From Pseudomonadota bacterium (GTDB lineage: Bacteria; Pseudomonadota; Alphaproteobacteria; Acetobacterales; Acetobacteraceae): 64,000 nucleotides of DNA. The notes beneath the pieces were generated by a model. It worked only from the letters and a program-made list of their open reading frames with translations. It searched no databases and was not told the DNA's origin. Made by a program: the position numbers and the translations under genes. The stretch spans positions 20,135 through 84,134 of the forward strand of contig JAJXWD010000010.1 in assembly GCA_021781835.1 (NCBI GenBank), in the 5' to 3' direction. Positions 37,459 to 47,920 of this stretch are shown in pieces (within the stretch, counting starts at the first letter, position 1; each line of letters begins with the position of its first letter).

Positions 37459-37812
37459 GTGAGCGAAAATCTGGTGACGATGTCGGTGCAAAAAATGGCG
37501 GCGGGCGTCACGCGCCTGACGCTTGGCGGGCGGTTCGAGCCGATGGCCGTGGTCGAGCTCGAAGCGGTGCTGGGCACGCTTGGCGCCGAAGATACGCACA
37601 TCCTCGCCGATCTCGCAGACCTTGCCGTCCTGGCGCCCCACGGCCTGCGGCTATTTGTGCGCCTGGCCAGAAAATTACAGGAACACGCAGGAAAACTCGT
37701 ATTTCTGGCGCCCCAGCCACTGGTCGAGGAGGTGATCAGCCTGGCCGGTGTCGATGAGTTGATCCCACTGTTTCACACCGAAGCCGAGGCCCTGGCGGCG
37801 CTGTCTGATTAG
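37459..37812 (+). CDS. STAS-domain protein lacking the phospho-serine motif
   Basis: A 117-residue single-domain STAS protein, the fold of anti-sigma factor antagonists such as SpoIIAA. The order of strands and helices fits: GVTRLTLGGRFEPMAVVELE, then THILADLADLAVLAPHGLRL and a C-terminal ISLAGVDELIPLF. The position that reads D-S-S-G-L in phosphorylated antagonists is A-P-H-G-L here, so regulation by serine phosphorylation is unlikely. The GTG at 37459 follows GGGGAAGG. No kinase or sigma partner is adjacent. Confidence 0.72.
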   Translation: MSENLVTMSVQKMAAGVTRLTLGGRFEPMAVVELEAVLGTLGAEDTHILADLADLAVLAPHGLRLFVRLARKLQEHAGKLVFLAPQPLVEEVISLAGVDELIPLFHTEAEALAALSD

Positions 37813-37824
37813 CGCCAGCCCCCG

Positions 37825-37930
37825 CTAGAGCGGGATGCGTTATGACGCACCCGCTCCAGTTATATTTTAACGATCAATTTCATTGGTTTAGCTTACGTCT
37901 GTCGACTCAATCTAAACCAATATTGATCTA
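37825..37930 (+). repeat. 106-bp double-dyad element, copy 4
   Basis: A near-identical copy in the orientation with the GC-rich stem first. Its right end supplies the TAG stop codon of trmJ (37928-37930 on the minus strand). The left end starts 12 bp after the stop of the STAS gene. Confidence 0.92.
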
Positions 37931-38701
37931 AGCGCCGTGGCGGCGCTTGGAGAGTTCGGAGATGATGCCGTGCAGGGTCATCAGCTCCTGTTTCGTCACC
38001 TCGCCGCGGGTGAAAAAATGGCGCAGATTGCGCACCATGCCGGGGCGTTTCTGCTCATTGCGCAAAAACCCGCACTCATCGGCCGCGCGCACCAGATGGT
38101 GCATGAAATTATCCAGCTCGCCCTTGGTGGCGATGCGGGTCTCATTCACCTGCAATTCGCACGGCGGCTGCTGGTTGGTGCGCGCCAGCCACCATTCATA
38201 GCCAAACACCATCACGGCCTGCGCCAGATTGAGCGACATGAAATCCGGATTGAGGTCGTAGCGGATCAGCGCATCCGCGCAGGCGATGTCGTCATTGTCG
38301 AGCCCGGTGCGCTCGGGGCCGAACAGCACGCCGGTGCGCAGGCCGCGTGTTTCCGCCTCGGCGATTTCGGCCGCCCCGCCGCGCGCCGTGTGCACGGGCT
38401 TGATGATGTGGCGGGGCCGGGGGCAGGTGGCGAACACGCGGTGCAGATCGGCCGTGGCGGCCTCGACGGTCTCATGCACCGTCGCCTGGTCGAGAATCCG
38501 GTGCGCGCCCGAGCCGGTGATATAGGCGCGCTGCTGGGGCCAGCCATCGCGCGGGGCGACGAGGCGCAGATGAAACAGCCCGCCATTGCCCATGGCGCGC
38601 GCCACCGCGCCGATATTCTCGGCCAGTTGCGGGCGCACCAGAATGACAACGGGCGAAGGGTCGATGGGGCGCAGATCCGCCCCGCCATTGCGGCCGGTCA
38701 T
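37928..38701 (-). CDS. trmJ: tRNA (cytidine/uridine-2'-O-)-methyltransferase TrmJ
   Basis: A 257-residue SPOUT methyltransferase that 2'-O-methylates position 32 of tRNAs. The three SPOUT motifs are visible: VRPQLAENIGAVARAMGNGG near residue 20, GVLFGPERTGLDNDDI near 126 and DFMSLNLAQAVMVFGYEWW near 152, the last forming the AdoMet knot. The start at 38701 lies one base after the cysS stop, so the two tRNA-related genes are coupled. The stop codon is contributed by a 106-bp repeat. Confidence 0.93.
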   Translation of the reverse strand: MTGRNGGADLRPIDPSPVVILVRPQLAENIGAVARAMGNGGLFHLRLVAPRDGWPQQRAYITGSGAHRILDQATVHETVEAATADLHRVFATCPRPRHIIKPVHTARGGAAEIAEAETRGLRTGVLFGPERTGLDNDDIACADALIRYDLNPDFMSLNLAQAVMVFGYEWWLARTNQQPPCELQVNETRIATKGELDNFMHHLVRAADECGFLRNEQKRPGMVRNLRHFFTRGEVTKQELMTLHGIISELSKRRHGA

Positions 38702-38702
38702 C

Positions 38703-40049
38703 TCAGGATTTCCGCAGCTTATAGGTGCCGTTCGGGCCATCCTCGACCGTGAAGCCGCGCGTGGCGATTTCATCGCGCAGCCGGTCGGATTCGGCAAAAT
38801 CGCGCGCCTTGCGCGCGGCGATGCGGGCATCGGCCAAGGCCTGCACCTCGGCCGGCACATCGCCCGCGAACCATTGCGCGGGGGTGAGGTTGAACAGCCC
38901 CATGACCGCGCCCGCCGCCCGCAACGCCGCGGCGGCCGTGGCCTCGCCGGCCAGTGCCGCATCGGCCAGGGCGTGCAGCCCGGCAATGGCGCCCGGTGTG
39001 TTCAGGTCATCGCACAAGGGCGCGAGCACCGAGGCGGGGATTTCCGCCGCCGCCCCGATGCCGGGATGTGTCTCGAGCGCGCGGTAGAAACGGTCGAGCT
39101 CCTTGCGGGCCTCGGAGAGCGCGGTATCCGAGAAATCCAGCGTCGAGCGGTAATGCGCGCGCATGAGCAAAAAACGCACGGCCTCGCCCGGCGCCTTGCT
39201 CAGCACATCATGCAGGACCAGAAAATTGCCGAGCGACTTCGACATTTTCTCGCCATTCACCAGCAGCATGCGGTTATGCACCCAGACATTGGCGAAATGC
39301 GAGCCGGGAAAGGCGCAGCAGCTTTGGGCGATTTCGTTCTCGTGATGGGGGAAGATGAGATCGTCGCCGCCGCCATGGATGTCGAAATCCTGGCCGAGAT
39401 GTTTCCAGCTCATCGCCGAGCATTCGATGTGCCAGCCCGGGCGGCCGCGGCCCCAGGGGCTCGGCCAGCCGGGGAGATCGTCGGAGGAAGGTTTCCAGAG
39501 CACGAAATCCCCCGCGTCGCGCTTATAGGGCGCGACATCGACACGCGCCCCCGCGATCAGCTCATCGGGCGTGCGGCCGGAGAATTTGCCGTAATCAGTG
39601 TCGGATGAGACCGCGAACAGCACATGCCCCTCGGCCACATAGGCATGGCCGTTCTGGATCAGCCGCTCGATGATCTCGATGATCTCGGCCAGATGGTCGG
39701 TCGCGCGGGGCTCGATATCGGGCGGCAGGGTGAAGAGCGCGCCCATGTCCTCGTGATACCATTGGATCGGGCCTTCGGTGACCTGCTCGATGGAGATGCC
39801 GCGCTCCTTGGCGCGGTTGTTGATCTTGTCGTCAATGTCGGTGATGTTGCGGACATAGGTGACGCGCGGATAAAGCCGGCGCAGCAGGCGGATCAGGATA
39901 TCGAAGATCACCACATTGCGCGCATTGCCCAGATGCGCGCGGTCATACACCGTGGGGCCGCAGAGATAGGCGCGCACATTCGAGGCATCGAGCGGGACGA
40001 AGGGCGCTTTTGAGCGGGTGCGGGTGTTGTAGAGCGTGAGCTGGGTCAT
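38703..40049 (-). CDS. cysS: Cysteinyl-tRNA synthetase
   Basis: A 448-residue class Ia synthetase charging tRNA-Cys. The zinc ligand Cys30 begins the [17 protein letters not shown] segment, with the HIGH-equivalent at about 38-42; [12 protein letters not shown] and [18 protein letters not shown] supply further zinc and cysteine-binding residues; KMSKSLGNF is the KMSKS loop. The length is normal. It is the first gene of a two-gene unit with trmJ and is divergent from the M20 peptidase. Confidence 0.97.
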   Translation of the reverse strand: MTQLTLYNTRTRSKAPFVPLDASNVRAYLCGPTVYDRAHLGNARNVVIFDILIRLLRRLYPRVTYVRNITDIDDKINNRAKERGISIEQVTEGPIQWYHEDMGALFTLPPDIEPRATDHLAEIIEIIERLIQNGHAYVAEGHVLFAVSSDTDYGKFSGRTPDELIAGARVDVAPYKRDAGDFVLWKPSSDDLPGWPSPWGRGRPGWHIECSAMSWKHLGQDFDIHGGGDDLIFPHHENEIAQSCCAFPGSHFANVWVHNRMLLVNGEKMSKSLGNFLVLHDVLSKAPGEAVRFLLMRAHYRSTLDFSDTALSEARKELDRFYRALETHPGIGAAAEIPASVLAPLCDDLNTPGAIAGLHALADAALAGEATAAAALRAAGAVMGLFNLTPAQWFAGDVPAEVQALADARIAARKARDFAESDRLRDEIATRGFTVEDGPNGTYKLRKS

Positions 40050-40122
40050 GACGCCCTTCTTTTGGCCGGTTTTCCCGGCAAATCAAGTTGTCATTGGCGG
40101 TGGCGGGGGCCAGATTGGGGCC

Positions 40123-41505
<1,383 letters not shown>

Positions 41506-41563
41506 CGCGCCCGCGCCAAGAGAAACGCGTGCAACCGCCGGCCTGTCCCGCACGCGGAAGGCT

Positions 41564-41669
41564 CTAGAGCGGGATGCGTTATGACGCACCCGCTCTAGTT
41601 ATATTTTAACGATCAATTTCATTGGTTTAGCTTACGTCTGTCGACTCAATCTAAACCAATATTGATCTA
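41564..41669 (+). repeat. 106-bp double-dyad element, copy 5
   Basis: The best-preserved copy, GC-rich stem first. Its right end supplies the TAG stop codon of yraN (41667-41669, minus strand). It lies 457 bp from copy 6 in the same orientation with yraN between them. Confidence 0.93.
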
Positions 41670-42068
41670 GCAGGCGCGGATGGCGTCTTCGATCATCTGC
41701 ACGGCGCCATGGGCGACGAGCGCGACATCAAACCGCGTATCGGGGCGGGCCCAGCCGGGGTTTTGCCCGAGCGCGATGGTGGCGGCGCCGTAAAGCCGGG
41801 CCTGCTGGCGGGGGGTGAGGCATTCAGCGGCCTCACGGAAGCTGGGGCGGGATTTGACCTCGATGAACAGCAGCATGTGGGGTGTGGCGGCGACGAGATC
41901 GATTTCCCCGGCGGGTGTGCGCAGGCGGCGGGCGAGGATGGTAAAGCCCTGGGTTTCGAGCTGTTCGGCGGTCAGGGTTTCGGCGCTCCGCCCGGCCAGC
42001 TCGGCGACCCGGCGGCCGGCGGTGGGCCGAATGGCGAGATGGGGCGTGGTGGCGTAACGGTGAAACAT
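41667..42068 (-). CDS. yraN: YraN family protein (UPF0102)
   Basis: A 133-residue protein with a restriction-endonuclease-like fold. Diagnostic residues are AGRSAETLTAEQLETQGFTI, the RRLRTPAGEIDLVAATPHML strand (E-x-D) and LLFIEVKSRPS (E-V-K), which together form the nuclease-like D/E-x-K centre. Its role is uncertain; it is often near rsmI-type genes, not seen here. GGAGAGGCAGG precedes the ATG. The gene is bracketed by two same-orientation copies of the 106-bp repeat, one of which provides its stop. Confidence 0.9.
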   Translation of the reverse strand: MFHRYATTPHLAIRPTAGRRVAELAGRSAETLTAEQLETQGFTILARRLRTPAGEIDLVAATPHMLLFIEVKSRPSFREAAECLTPRQQARLYGAATIALGQNPGWARPDTRFDVALVAHGAVQMIEDAIRAC

Positions 42069-42125
42069 CCTGCCTCTCCTGGATTGGCTGGACGCTACCG
42101 CAAAATAGTTAACAACTTCCTACCG

Positions 42126-42231
42126 TCAGAACGGGTACGTTACAACGCATCCCGCTCTAGTTATATTTTAACGATCAATTTCATTGGTTTAGCTTACGTC
42201 TGTCGACTCAATCTAAACCAATATTGATCTA
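42126..42231 (+). repeat. 106-bp double-dyad element, copy 6
   Basis: A copy with a degenerate left stem (TCAGAACGGGTACGTTACAA) but an intact second dyad. Its right end supplies the TAG stop codon of the AI-2E family transporter gene (42229-42231, minus strand). Confidence 0.9.
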
Positions 42232-43269
42232 ATGCCACGAGCCGCGCGGCTGGCCAGCGAACTCCTCGGCCAGCGCCAGGCCCAGCACCAGCAGCACCGG
42301 CCCCAGAAAGATGCCGAGCGCGCCAAAGGCCAGTGCCCCGCCCAGCACGCCGATGAGGGTGATGGCATAAGACAGCTCGGCGCCGCGGGCGATGAGCCAG
42401 GGGCGCAAAATGGAGTCGGCGCCGCCCACCACCACGAAGCAGTAGGAGGCCAGCAGCACCGAGATGACCGGATGCCCGACGGCCAGAAGATACAGGCAAA
42501 GCGGCACGTAAATCACCACCGCCCCCGCCGGCACGATGGAAATGAGCCCGGCCAGCGTTGCCAGCAGCGGCGCCTGGGGGGCGTGGGCCAGCTCGAAACC
42601 GAGCGCATACAGCACGCCCTGAAAGGCCGCCGTGCCGATGATGCCCAGCACCACCCCGCGCACCGTGCCGGCCACCAGGGTGAACAGCGCATCCAGCCTT
42701 GTTTCGGGCATCAGGCGCAGCAGCACCAGCCGGGTGCGCGCGAGCAGCGGGGCGCCGGCCAGAAAGAAGAAATACGCGAAACACAGCGCCACCACGGCGT
42801 CGAGCAGCCCATGGGCGATGTGTGAGAGCGCATGCAGCGCCGAATGGGCCACCGTGCCCAGCACGGGCTGCAACTGGGTGGCCATGCCGCCCAGATCGTC
42901 GGCCGAGCTGTTCCAGAAATCGCTCAGCAGCCCGCCGACAAAGGGAATTTTATCCAGAAAGCCGGGTGCGGGCGGCAGGCCGTTCTGGATCACATCCTCG
43001 ACCCAGCCGCGGCTGTTGCGCAGCTCCTTGGCCGCCAGCAGCCCGATATGCACCAGCGGCACAATCACCAGCGCCGCCGCCACCAGCGTGATGGCAAAGG
43101 CCGAGACGCCCGGGCGCACATAGCGGCAAAACCGCCGATGCACCGGCCAAAGCACGTAAACCATGATGCCGGCCCAGGCCATGGCGGGCAGAAACGGCAG
43201 CAAAATGAGCAGGCACCCGGCCCCCAGAACGGCACTCAAGGTCAGCAGGATGATCCGGTCAGGTTTCAT
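42229..43269 (-). CDS. AI-2E family transporter (YdiK/TqsA-like)
   Basis: A 346-residue inner-membrane protein with about eight hydrophobic segments, matching the AI-2E transporter family (PerM/TqsA/YdiK). Recognisable parts are the N-terminal AWAGIMVYVLWPVHRR pair, the amphipathic region at about 90-150, the GTVRGVVLGIIGTAAFQGVLYALGF motif and C-terminal ALGIFLGPVLLVLGLALAEE. Family members export autoinducer-2 or act as ion antiporters; the substrate here is open. The ATG at 43269 is preferred to longer upstream frames. The stop codon comes from a repeat element. Confidence 0.88.
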   Translation of the reverse strand: MKPDRIILLTLSAVLGAGCLLILLPFLPAMAWAGIMVYVLWPVHRRFCRYVRPGVSAFAITLVAAALVIVPLVHIGLLAAKELRNSRGWVEDVIQNGLPPAPGFLDKIPFVGGLLSDFWNSSADDLGGMATQLQPVLGTVAHSALHALSHIAHGLLDAVVALCFAYFFFLAGAPLLARTRLVLLRLMPETRLDALFTLVAGTVRGVVLGIIGTAAFQGVLYALGFELAHAPQAPLLATLAGLISIVPAGAVVIYVPLCLYLLAVGHPVISVLLASYCFVVVGGADSILRPWLIARGAELSYAITLIGVLGGALAFGALGIFLGPVLLVLGLALAEEFAGQPRGSWH

Positions 43270-43531
43270 GCGGCTTTGATGCCCGACCTGCCGCATCCGG
43301 GCAAGCGCCGCCCTTGGGAGGCTGCCAAGCGGTCCGGTTTTGGTAACAAAATGGTTAAACAATCCCGTCCCCGGCGGTTTTCCACGCGCTCGGCGGCGGA
43401 TCAATGTTATTCCGGTTGTGCCGGTTTTTGGTTGCATGGTGATAGGGATGGTATTATGCCACATATCCTGAGATACCGTCTATTATATGGGACAGCGCTG
43501 CGAAGGCGTATTCGGTGGGGGTCTGAAAACC

Positions 43532-44410
43532 ATGCGGTTCAATGAAATCGGTCAGCAGCTGCGCGCCTACCGGATGGAGTCCGGGCTCAAGGCCGAGGAG
43601 ATCTCGGCGCGGCTCGGCGTGTCGCGCGCGGCGCTGTATCGGTATGAAAAAGGCGAGGTGATCAAGCTCGACACGGTCAACCGCCTGGCCGAGCTGCTGA
43701 AAATCTCACCGCTGACGCTGCTGGGCATCGGGGTGGAATATTACGCCAAGCCCATCGGCTATGCCGAGCGGCTGCGCCAGGTCGAGGAGGCGGCGGACCA
43801 GATTTTGCAGGTGTTTGGGCCGGTTTGTTATCTCATCACCTCCGAGCGGTTCGATTCGATGCTCGGGCAGGTGTTCGAGGAGATGGCCGAAGCCGCGGGG
43901 GCCGAAAAACCGCTGGCCCGCGCGGCTTCCGAGCAGCTGTTGACCGTGATGCTCGCGCGCAAGCGCATGTATGCCCTGCGCAAACCCTCGATCATTTCCA
44001 TCCTGACGCTGGGCACGCTGGAAAAATTCCTGACCGACGGGCTCTGCCCCTACGCCCCGCTGTCCGACTCCACCCGCGCCCAGGCGCGCGAGACCGCGTT
44101 GCAGGAAGCCGAGCTGATCGCCAATCTGATGGAAAGCGAGCCGATCGGGCTGCAGCTTGGGCTGATGGCCCAGGGCGAGCCCAACGGCCCCTTCACCCTG
44201 CTGCGCTCGCGTGAGCGCGCGACGCTGGCCATCAACCCGTTCGCCGCCGATTCGCTGCCCGCCGCCCAGCCGGGGGTGGCGATGATCACCAACGCCGAGG
44301 ATGCCGTGGCCGCCCACCAGCGCGTGGCCGAGCAGACCTGGCGCGAGGCGGTGAAGGGCGGCGTGGCGGCGGCGCGGGTGCGCGCGCTGATCAAGGGGGT
44401 GCGGGGCTGA
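43532..44410 (+). CDS. XRE-type helix-turn-helix regulator
   Basis: A 292-residue regulator with a Cro/C1-type HTH at residues about 5-62 (IGQQLRAYRMESGLKAEEIS, SRAALYRYEKGEVIKLDTVN) and a long C-terminal domain of about 220 residues that probably senses a ligand. The stop overlaps the start of the sulfurtransferase gene by one base (TGATG), so the regulator is co-translated with sseA and metC. Control of sulfur amino acid metabolism is an inference from this coupling. Confidence 0.85.
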   Translation: MRFNEIGQQLRAYRMESGLKAEEISARLGVSRAALYRYEKGEVIKLDTVNRLAELLKISPLTLLGIGVEYYAKPIGYAERLRQVEEAADQILQVFGPVCYLITSERFDSMLGQVFEEMAEAAGAEKPLARAASEQLLTVMLARKRMYALRKPSIISILTLGTLEKFLTDGLCPYAPLSDSTRAQARETALQEAELIANLMESEPIGLQLGLMAQGEPNGPFTLLRSRERATLAINPFAADSLPAAQPGVAMITNAEDAVAAHQRVAEQTWREAVKGGVAAARVRALIKGVRG

Positions 44411-45243
44411 TGAGCGCGCTCATCAGCCCGGCTGCGCTCAAGCCGTTGCTGGGGCCGGGCGGGCCGGTGGTGGTGGATGCCAGCTGGTACATGCCAGCCG
44501 ATGCCCAAAACCCCCGCGCCAATTTCGCCGCCGGCCACATTCCCGGCGCGCGCTTCTTCGATCTCGACGCCACCAGCGATCAAAGCTCGCCTCTGCCCCA
44601 CATGCTGCCCGCGCCTGTTGTTTTTGCCGCCGCCATGGCGGCGCTGGGCGTTGGCCAGGGGGACGAGGTGGTGGTGTATGACCAGCAAGGGCTGTTTTCG
44701 GCCGCCCGGCTATGGTGGATGCTGCGCGCCTTCGGCCATGACAAGGTGCGGGTGCTCGATGGCGGGTTGCCAGCCTGGCGGGCTGCGGGTTTCGGGCTCG
44801 AAACCGCCGAGCCGGCGCCGGCCGCCGGCAGCTTCACGGCCACGCCATGCCCGGCCCTGGTGCGCGGGCGGGCCGAGCTGCGCGCCAACCTCGAGAGCGG
44901 CGCGGCGCTGGTGCTCGATGCCCGCGGGCGGCCGCGCTTTCTGGGCGAGGCCGCCGAGCCCCGCCCCGGCCTGCGCGCGGGCCACATACCGGGCGCGCGC
45001 AACCTGCCTTTCACCGCGCTGGTGAGCAACGGGCGGCTGCTGGCCCCCGCGGCCTTGCGGGCCAAATTCGCCGAGCTTGGCGTGGATGAGGGCACGGCGG
45101 TCATCGCCTCGTGCGGTTCGGGGGTGACGGCCTGCATCATCGCCCTGGCCTTGCGCGAGGCGGGCTTGCCTGATGCCGCCATTTATGATGGCTCGTGGGC
45201 CGAATGGGGCGCCGACCCCGAACTTCCGATCGAGACCGGGTGA
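44410..45243 (+). CDS. sseA: 3-mercaptopyruvate sulfurtransferase
   Basis: A 277-residue two-domain rhodanese. The first domain has VVVDASWYMPAD and HIPGARFFDLD; the second carries the catalytic loop CGSGVTAC with Cys235, where the Gly/Ser-rich loop is the form found in mercaptopyruvate rather than thiosulfate sulfurtransferases. It moves sulfur from 3-mercaptopyruvate to thiol or cyanide acceptors in cysteine breakdown. It overlaps both neighbours by one base and lies between the XRE regulator and metC. Confidence 0.9.
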   Translation: MSALISPAALKPLLGPGGPVVVDASWYMPADAQNPRANFAAGHIPGARFFDLDATSDQSSPLPHMLPAPVVFAAAMAALGVGQGDEVVVYDQQGLFSAARLWWMLRAFGHDKVRVLDGGLPAWRAAGFGLETAEPAPAAGSFTATPCPALVRGRAELRANLESGAALVLDARGRPRFLGEAAEPRPGLRAGHIPGARNLPFTALVSNGRLLAPAALRAKFAELGVDEGTAVIASCGSGVTACIIALALREAGLPDAAIYDGSWAEWGADPELPIETG

Positions 45244-46415
45244 TGGACAAGAAATTTGAAACCAGGCTGGTGCAGGCGGGACGCCGGCCCACGCGCGCCT
45301 ATGGGTTCGTCAACCCGCCGCTCACGCGCGGCTCGACCGTGCTCTACCCCGACATCGCCACCAAACAGGCCACCGGCCCCCGGCGGCTGGAGCCGGTGGA
45401 GATTTACGGGCTGTACGGCACCGAGACGCATTTCGCCCTCGAGGCCGCGCTGGCCGAGCTGGAGGGCGGCAGCCACGCCCAGGTCACCGGCTCGGGGCTC
45501 TCGGCCATCACCGTGCCGCTGCTGGCCTACCTCAAGGCTGGCGACCATCTGCTGGTGCCCGATTCGGTCTATGGCCCCACGCGCTCTTTTTGCGATGGCC
45601 TGCTGCGCCGCTATGGCGTCGAGACCAGCTATTACGACCCGATGCTGACGCCAGACGCCCTGGCCCCGCAATTCCGCCCCGAGACCCGCGTGCTGTTCAC
45701 CGAATCCCCCGGCAGCCACACGTTCGAGGTGCAAGATATTCCGGGCCTCGCCGCGCTCGCCCATGCGCGCGGCGTCAAGGTGTTTCTCGATAACACCTGG
45801 GGCATCGGCCATTTCCCGCCCTTCGAGAGGGGGGTGGATGTCTCCATCCACGCGCTGACCAAATATCCCGGCGGCCACTCGGACATTATTTTGGGCGCGG
45901 TGGTGGTGAATGACGAGGCCGACTGGAAATGGCTGCGCAATGGCGCGCTTGAGCTCGGCAATTACGCCAGCCCCGATGATTGCTGGCTGGCGCTTCGTGG
46001 CCTGCGCACCCTGGCGGTGCGGTTGAAAGCCCAGGAGGCGGCCGGCCTGCGCCTGGCCCATTGGCTGGCCGCGCGCCCCGAGATCGCGCGTGTGCTGCAC
46101 CCGGCGCTGCCCTCATGCCCCGGCCATGAGATCTGGGCGCGTGATTTCACCGGCTCGTGCGGGCTGTTCGGCGCCGTGTTCGCGCCCCGCTATGCGGCCG
46201 CGCAGGTGGTGGCCTTCATCGATGCGCTCCGTCTCTTTGGCATCGGCGCCTCGTGGGGCGGCTATGAGAGCCTGGTGCTGCCAACCACCGGCACCATCAC
46301 GCGCACCGAGGGCACGGGCAGGTTCGAGGGGCATGCGGTGCGTTTCCAGGTGGGGCTCGAGCATACGGACGACCTGATCGCCGACCTCGCCCAGGCGCTG
46401 GACCGGCTGGGATGA
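45243..46415 (+). CDS. metC: Cystathionine beta-lyase
   Basis: A 390-residue PLP enzyme of the Cys/Met metabolism family. The opening NPPLTRGSTVLYPD, YGLYGTETHFALEAALAELE and the PLP lysine Lys207 in SIHALTKYPGGHSD identify the MetC branch (S-T-V and Y-G-x-x-G-T). It cleaves cystathionine to homocysteine, pyruvate and ammonia, and may also desulfurate cysteine. Its ATG overlaps the sseA stop (TGATG). Its homocysteine product would feed MetH, encoded 26 kb away. Confidence 0.92.
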   Translation: MDKKFETRLVQAGRRPTRAYGFVNPPLTRGSTVLYPDIATKQATGPRRLEPVEIYGLYGTETHFALEAALAELEGGSHAQVTGSGLSAITVPLLAYLKAGDHLLVPDSVYGPTRSFCDGLLRRYGVETSYYDPMLTPDALAPQFRPETRVLFTESPGSHTFEVQDIPGLAALAHARGVKVFLDNTWGIGHFPPFERGVDVSIHALTKYPGGHSDIILGAVVVNDEADWKWLRNGALELGNYASPDDCWLALRGLRTLAVRLKAQEAAGLRLAHWLAARPEIARVLHPALPSCPGHEIWARDFTGSCGLFGAVFAPRYAAAQVVAFIDALRLFGIGASWGGYESLVLPTTGTITRTEGTGRFEGHAVRFQVGLEHTDDLIADLAQALDRLG

Positions 46416-47680
46416 GCGCCCAGCTGCCTCCGCTGCTGACGTCGTTTTTCGGCACGGTGGGGCTGGCGCTGATCATCGGGCTGGAGCTGCACGCCTATCG
46501 CCGCCGTGGCCTGCCCAATCTTTCGCCCGAATTGCAGGGCTTTGGCACCACGCGCACCGCCACGCTCATCGCGGCGCTGGGCTATGCGCTGTGGGTGGCT
46601 GGCGGGGTGGCGCCGTTTTGTGTCGGGCTGGGGGTGATCGGGGCGGCGCTGCTGCTCGAATATCGCGCCCGTGTGCAGGCGGGCGACAGCTCGCTGCTGC
46701 CCAGCGTGGTGGGGCTGCTCTGCTTCGCCCTCGGCCCGGTGGTGCTGAGCGTGCCGCTCGCCGTGCTGGCGGGGCTGGTGATCCTCATTTTGCTCACCCT
46801 GGGCGAGCAGGGGCAGATCCGCCGCTTCTCCGATGCCTTTCCGCCCGAGGAAGGCGTGACACTGGCCAAATTCCTGGTTCTGGCCGGGGTCATCTACCCG
46901 CTGCTGCCCGATGCCGAGCTGCCTTATCTGCCGGGCATCACCTATCCCAAGATCTGGACGGCGGTGCTGGTGATCTCGGGCATTTCCTATCTCGGCTATC
47001 TGGCCCACCGTTACGCCTTTGCCCGCGCGGGCACGCTGCTGACCGGCGTGCTGGGCGGTGTTTATTCCTCCACCGCCGCCACCGTGGTGCTGGCGCGCGC
47101 GGTGCGGGCCGATGGCAGCCAGGGGGCGCTGGCGCCCGCCGCCGCCGTGCTGGCCACCGCCATGATGTATGCCCGCCTGCTGGTGGTGATCGCGCTGCTC
47201 GGTCATATCGACGCGGTGCGGCTGCTGGCCTTGCCGTTCGGCGGGCTGTTGGTGGCCTCGCTCGCGGTGGGCGGGCTGCTGGCGTGGCGCGCCCCGCGCG
47301 GAGCGGCCACCACCCATGGCCAGGTGAGCGCCAACCCGCTCGATCTGCCGGTGGCGCTGCTGTTTGCCGTGCTGTTCGTGGTGTTTGCCGGGGTCACGCA
47401 GGCGGTTACCGCGCGCTTTGGCGTCACGGGGCTGCATGTGCTCAGCTTCGTGGTCGGGTTCTCAGACATCGACCCCTTCATCTTCTCGCTGCTCGACGGC
47501 AAGTTTCAGGTGGGGGTAAATGGCGTGGCCGGGGCGGTGCTGATCGCGTCGGCCAGCAATAATTTGCTCAAGGCCCTCTACGCGCTGGGGTTCTCGCGCT
47601 CCAAAACCATGCTGCCCGCGGCGCTCTGGCTGGTTTTGACCATGGGGCTGTCGCTCGTTTACGCCTTCACGGTGCTGTGA
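46412..47680 (+). CDS. MgtC/SapB and DUF4010 membrane protein
   Basis: A 422-residue membrane protein with about twelve hydrophobic segments. The N-terminal part resembles the MgtC/SapB domain (GLALIIGLELHAYRR, GTTRTATLIAALGYAL), and the rest is DUF4010 (VLGGVYSSTAATVVLARAV, VVGFSDIDPFIFSLLDGKFQ). COG3174-type proteins are widespread and of unknown transport function. The ATGA overlap with metC places it in the sulfur-amino-acid unit, which makes transport of a sulfur or amino acid compound worth considering, without direct evidence. Confidence 0.85.
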   Translation: MSAQLPPLLTSFFGTVGLALIIGLELHAYRRRGLPNLSPELQGFGTTRTATLIAALGYALWVAGGVAPFCVGLGVIGAALLLEYRARVQAGDSSLLPSVVGLLCFALGPVVLSVPLAVLAGLVILILLTLGEQGQIRRFSDAFPPEEGVTLAKFLVLAGVIYPLLPDAELPYLPGITYPKIWTAVLVISGISYLGYLAHRYAFARAGTLLTGVLGGVYSSTAATVVLARAVRADGSQGALAPAAAVLATAMMYARLLVVIALLGHIDAVRLLALPFGGLLVASLAVGGLLAWRAPRGAATTHGQVSANPLDLPVALLFAVLFVVFAGVTQAVTARFGVTGLHVLSFVVGFSDIDPFIFSLLDGKFQVGVNGVAGAVLIASASNNLLKALYALGFSRSKTMLPAALWLVLTMGLSLVYAFTVL

Positions 47681-47862
47681 GAGGGTAAGCCTCGGCGGCA
47701 ACCGCCCGGCTTGCCGCGGCCTGATCGGCGCCTCGCGGCGGGGGGCCTGCCGGCGGCCGGATGACGATTTCATGGCGCGCGCCGTTCCGTCTTCCAGCCG
47801 GGCCAGAAGCGGGCTATTCTGGCGCCGATCAGGGGTGGATGGGGCGCCTGTCTGGGGAAGGC

Positions 47863-47891
47863 CGGTCTGTTTTCGCAAAGAACAGACCGGG
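47863..47891. terminator. Hairpin in the gap after the DUF4010 gene
   Basis: CCGGTCTGTT and AACAGACCGG pair perfectly over 10 bases with a nine-base loop, 30 bp before the next gene. It has no T-run and could be either a terminator or a 5' leader structure. The rest of the 240-bp gap shows no other signal. Confidence 0.4.
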
Positions 47892-47920
47892 GGGAGATTT
47901 CCATTTACAATCGCGCGGGC

